Assembly: GCF_007829875.1 (NCBI RefSeq)
Contig: NZ_VIWV01000001.1
Location: forward strand, 62,001 to 126,000
DNA: 64,000 bases
Source: Streptomyces capillispiralis
Lineage (GTDB): Bacteria > Actinomycetota > Actinomycetes > Streptomycetales > Streptomycetaceae
Reading direction: 5' to 3'
Under the pieces are notes generated by a model that was not told the origin of the DNA, made no database searches, and saw only the letters and a list, made by a program, of their open reading frames with translations. Within the stretch, counting starts at the first letter, position 1. Each line of letters begins with the position of its first letter. The position numbers and the translations under genes were made by a program. Below, piece by piece: positions 62,460-64,000 of the stretch.

Positions 62460-62473
62460 TTACATCGATGTAA
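62460..62473. promoter_or_regulatory. LacI operator between hydrolase and regulator
   Basis: TTACATCGATGTAA is a perfect 14-bp palindrome in the divergent gap (62407-62580). It matches the operator at 60490-60501, so one LacI protein probably controls the hydrolase, the importer and itself. Confidence 0.8.
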
Positions 62474-62580
62474 ATGGCCGCGGCGAAAAGTTTTCGGTGA
62501 CCGATTCACCCCTCGCGCGACCGGGCCCCGCGACGCTGCCGTTACGATCCGGGGGCACGAGGAAGAACGAGAAGGGAAGC

Positions 62581-63594
62581 ATGGGCAGGCCCAGGATCAA
62601 GGACGTCGCGGAGTACGCCGGCGTCTCGGCCAAGACGGTGTCGAACGTCCTCAACGACTACGAACACGTCTCCGAGCAGACCCGGGCCGCGGTCCGCGAG
62701 GCCATCGACGCCCTCGGTTACCGGGTCAACATCGCCGGACGCCAGCTGCGCCGCGGCCGCACGGGCATGGTCGCGCTCGCCGTGCCGGACCTGGACATCG
62801 CCTACTTCGCCGAGCTGGCCCGGCACGTCATGGCGGAGACCGAACGCCTCGGCAGCACCACCCTGCTGCTGGAGACCGGCGGGCGGCGCGAGAAGGAACT
62901 GGCCGCCGTGCGCGGCTTCGACGTCCAGTTCACGGACGGCGTCATCCTCTCGCCGCTCGCCCTGCAACCCCGCGACCTGGCGGACCGGGACACGCGGCTG
63001 CCGCTGGTGCTGCTGGGCGAGTGCAATCTGCCGGGCAGCGCCGACCACGTGGCGATCGACAACGTCGCGGCGGCGCGCGAGGCGACCGAGCACCTGCTGG
63101 CGCGGGGGCGCCGCCGCATCGCGGTGATCGGCGGCGACCTGCGCGGACAGCACAACACCAGCCGCCTGCGCACCATCGGCCACCAGCAGGCCCTGACGGC
63201 GGCCGGGCTCGCCGTGCCGTCCGGCCTGGTGATGCCGGTGCCCGAGTTCCGCTGGGCCGACGGGGCGGCAGCCGCCCGTACGCTCATGCGGCTGCCGGAC
63301 CGGCCGGACGCGCTGCTCTGCCTCAACGACCACCTGGCCCTCGGCGCGGTGCGGGCGCTCCACGAGGACGGCTGGTCGGTTCCCAAGGACGTGGACGTGG
63401 TCGGGTTCGACGACATCGAGGCCACCCGGTTCAGCATCCCCACCATCACCACCGTCGCTCCCGACAAGCCCGGCATCGCACGGCGGGCGGTGCAGTTGCT
63501 GCTGGAGCGGATCGACGCCGGCGCGCCGGGCGGGCCCGCGGTGGACGAGACGGCGGGGCACCGGCTGATCGTGCGGGAGAGTTCGGGAGGATGA
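62581..63594 (+). CDS. LacI-family repressor of the sugar locus
   Basis: The 337-aa product has the LacI headpiece IKDVAEYAGVSAKTVSNVLN at residues 6-25, the hinge helix region (about 50-60) and a periplasmic-binding-protein-like sensor domain (GMVALAVPDLDIAYFAELAR, LCLNDHLALGAVRAL, VVGFDDIEATRFSIP). GAGAAGGGA precedes ATG 62581. It faces the hydrolase gene across a palindromic operator. The inducer is probably the transported sugar. Confidence 0.93.
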   Translation: MGRPRIKDVAEYAGVSAKTVSNVLNDYEHVSEQTRAAVREAIDALGYRVNIAGRQLRRGRTGMVALAVPDLDIAYFAELARHVMAETERLGSTTLLLETGGRREKELAAVRGFDVQFTDGVILSPLALQPRDLADRDTRLPLVLLGECNLPGSADHVAIDNVAAAREATEHLLARGRRRIAVIGGDLRGQHNTSRLRTIGHQQALTAAGLAVPSGLVMPVPEFRWADGAAAARTLMRLPDRPDALLCLNDHLALGAVRALHEDGWSVPKDVDVVGFDDIEATRFSIPTITTVAPDKPGIARRAVQLLLERIDAGAPGGPAVDETAGHRLIVRESSGG

Positions 63595-63720
63595 GGGGGC
63601 CGGGCCTCCGGCGGGCCGCACGGCCCGGCGGCCGGGCCTCCGGCGCGGCCCCTGGCACCGGCGGCGACAGGCGTCCGGAACGGCGCTCCCCCGGCCTTGT
63701 CAGTGTCACGGACGGGCATG

Positions 63721-63732
63721 TATAACGTTGTA
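63721..63732 (+). promoter_or_regulatory. AACGTT-centred operator of the second LacI gene
   Basis: TATAACGTTGTA is a near-perfect palindrome around AACGTT in an AT-rich patch, 94 bp upstream of the second LacI start. The sequence differs from the ATCGAT operators, so each regulator probably has its own site. Confidence 0.6.
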
Positions 63733-63825
63733 AAACTTGAGCCCGGCGGCTCGGCGCACGGCTCATGGTCAGGGCACCGTATCCGCACCGACCGACCGAG
63801 TCGGGCCGCTCACGAAGGGATTGCC

Positions 63826-64000
63826 GTGCGGGTCAGCCTCAAGGACGTCGCCGCGCACGCGGGGGTCTCCATCAAGACCGTCTCCAACGTGGTGAACAAC
63901 TACCAGCACGTCACCCCGGCCATGCGCGAGCGTGTCCAGAGGTCCATCGACGCGCTCGGCTACCAGCCCAACCTCGCCGCCAGGCATCTGAGGAAGGGGC
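63826..64000 (+). CDS. LacI-family regulator, 3' end outside the window
   Basis: Only the first 58 residues are present. [20 protein letters not shown], then [20 protein letters not shown] and [15 protein letters not shown], is a complete LacI headpiece. The GTG start follows GAAGGGA. It follows another LacI gene in the same direction, so a second sugar locus probably starts beyond the right edge. Confidence 0.9.
   Translation, partial: MRVSLKDVAAHAGVSIKTVSNVVNNYQHVTPAMRERVQRSIDALGYQPNLAARHLRKG

Overview
The window is high-GC DNA (about 70-73 % by eye) with strongly G/C-biased third codon positions, many GTG starts, AAGGAG-type ribosome binding sites, Tat-type exported proteins, several SpoIIE-type phosphatases, an AA10 chitin-active enzyme, a sugar ABC importer without its own ATPase and MmyB-type XRE regulators. 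This is typical of a Streptomyces chromosome or a close relative. The gene mix looks accessory rather than core housekeeping. I see no CRISPR array, no insertion sequence, no rRNA and no replication origin; one atypical tRNA gene is present.

Layout. 1-5.3 kb: two very large, translationally coupled genes of unknown function (the first cut by the window edge). 5.4-13.5 kb: MFS exporter, DHFR-like reductase, SpoIIE-type phosphatase, DinB-like protein, an unusual tRNA-Gly(UCC), then an FAD monooxygenase/MFS pair divergent from a TetR regulator with an inverted-duplicate operator. 13.8-19 kb: staphylococcal-nuclease-like protein, PAS/GAF/SpoIIE phosphatase, P1 peptidase, small membrane protein. 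19.3-26.4 kb: two leaderless phage-type peptidoglycan hydrolases sharing a binding module, a Tat-exported helical-repeat protein convergent with a lower-GC membrane protein, Sir2 deacylase and a chitin-type LPMO with a chitinase-like promoter box. 26.6-35.7 kb: trypsin-like protease, an AurF-like diiron enzyme with its ferredoxin/FNR partner, a DauR-like regulator with a threonine/serine dehydratase, an MmyB-type regulator divergent from an SDR/tautomerase pair, and small proteins.

35.9-48.6 kb holds the most striking unit: a five-gene, 12.7-kb minus-strand operon with three ATGA stop/start overlaps and one 5-nt gap. It encodes DUF4132, a 1684-aa winged-helix protein, a MoxR-type AAA ATPase, a DUF5682-vWA fusion and a SWIM zinc-finger protein. 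From memory this is the same gene set as Escherichia coli yehI/yehL/yehM/yehP/yehQ, whose function is not established; here the yehM- and yehP-like parts are one polypeptide. A perfect 25-bp inverted repeat lies directly upstream.

48.8-64 kb: small proteins, a second DHFR-like protein, an aldo/keto reductase divergent from a second MmyB-type regulator, a DUF998 membrane protein, an exported beta-carbonic anhydrase, an AhpD-like protein, a TetR/DHA2-exporter pair, and a LacI-controlled sugar locus (binding protein, two permeases, family 2 glycoside hydrolase) with two matching ATCGAT-centred operators. A second LacI gene runs off the right end.

Common logic in the window: regulator genes sit divergently beside the enzymes or exporters they probably control, with visible palindromes in the gaps, and convergent gene pairs are often separated by GC-rich hairpins.
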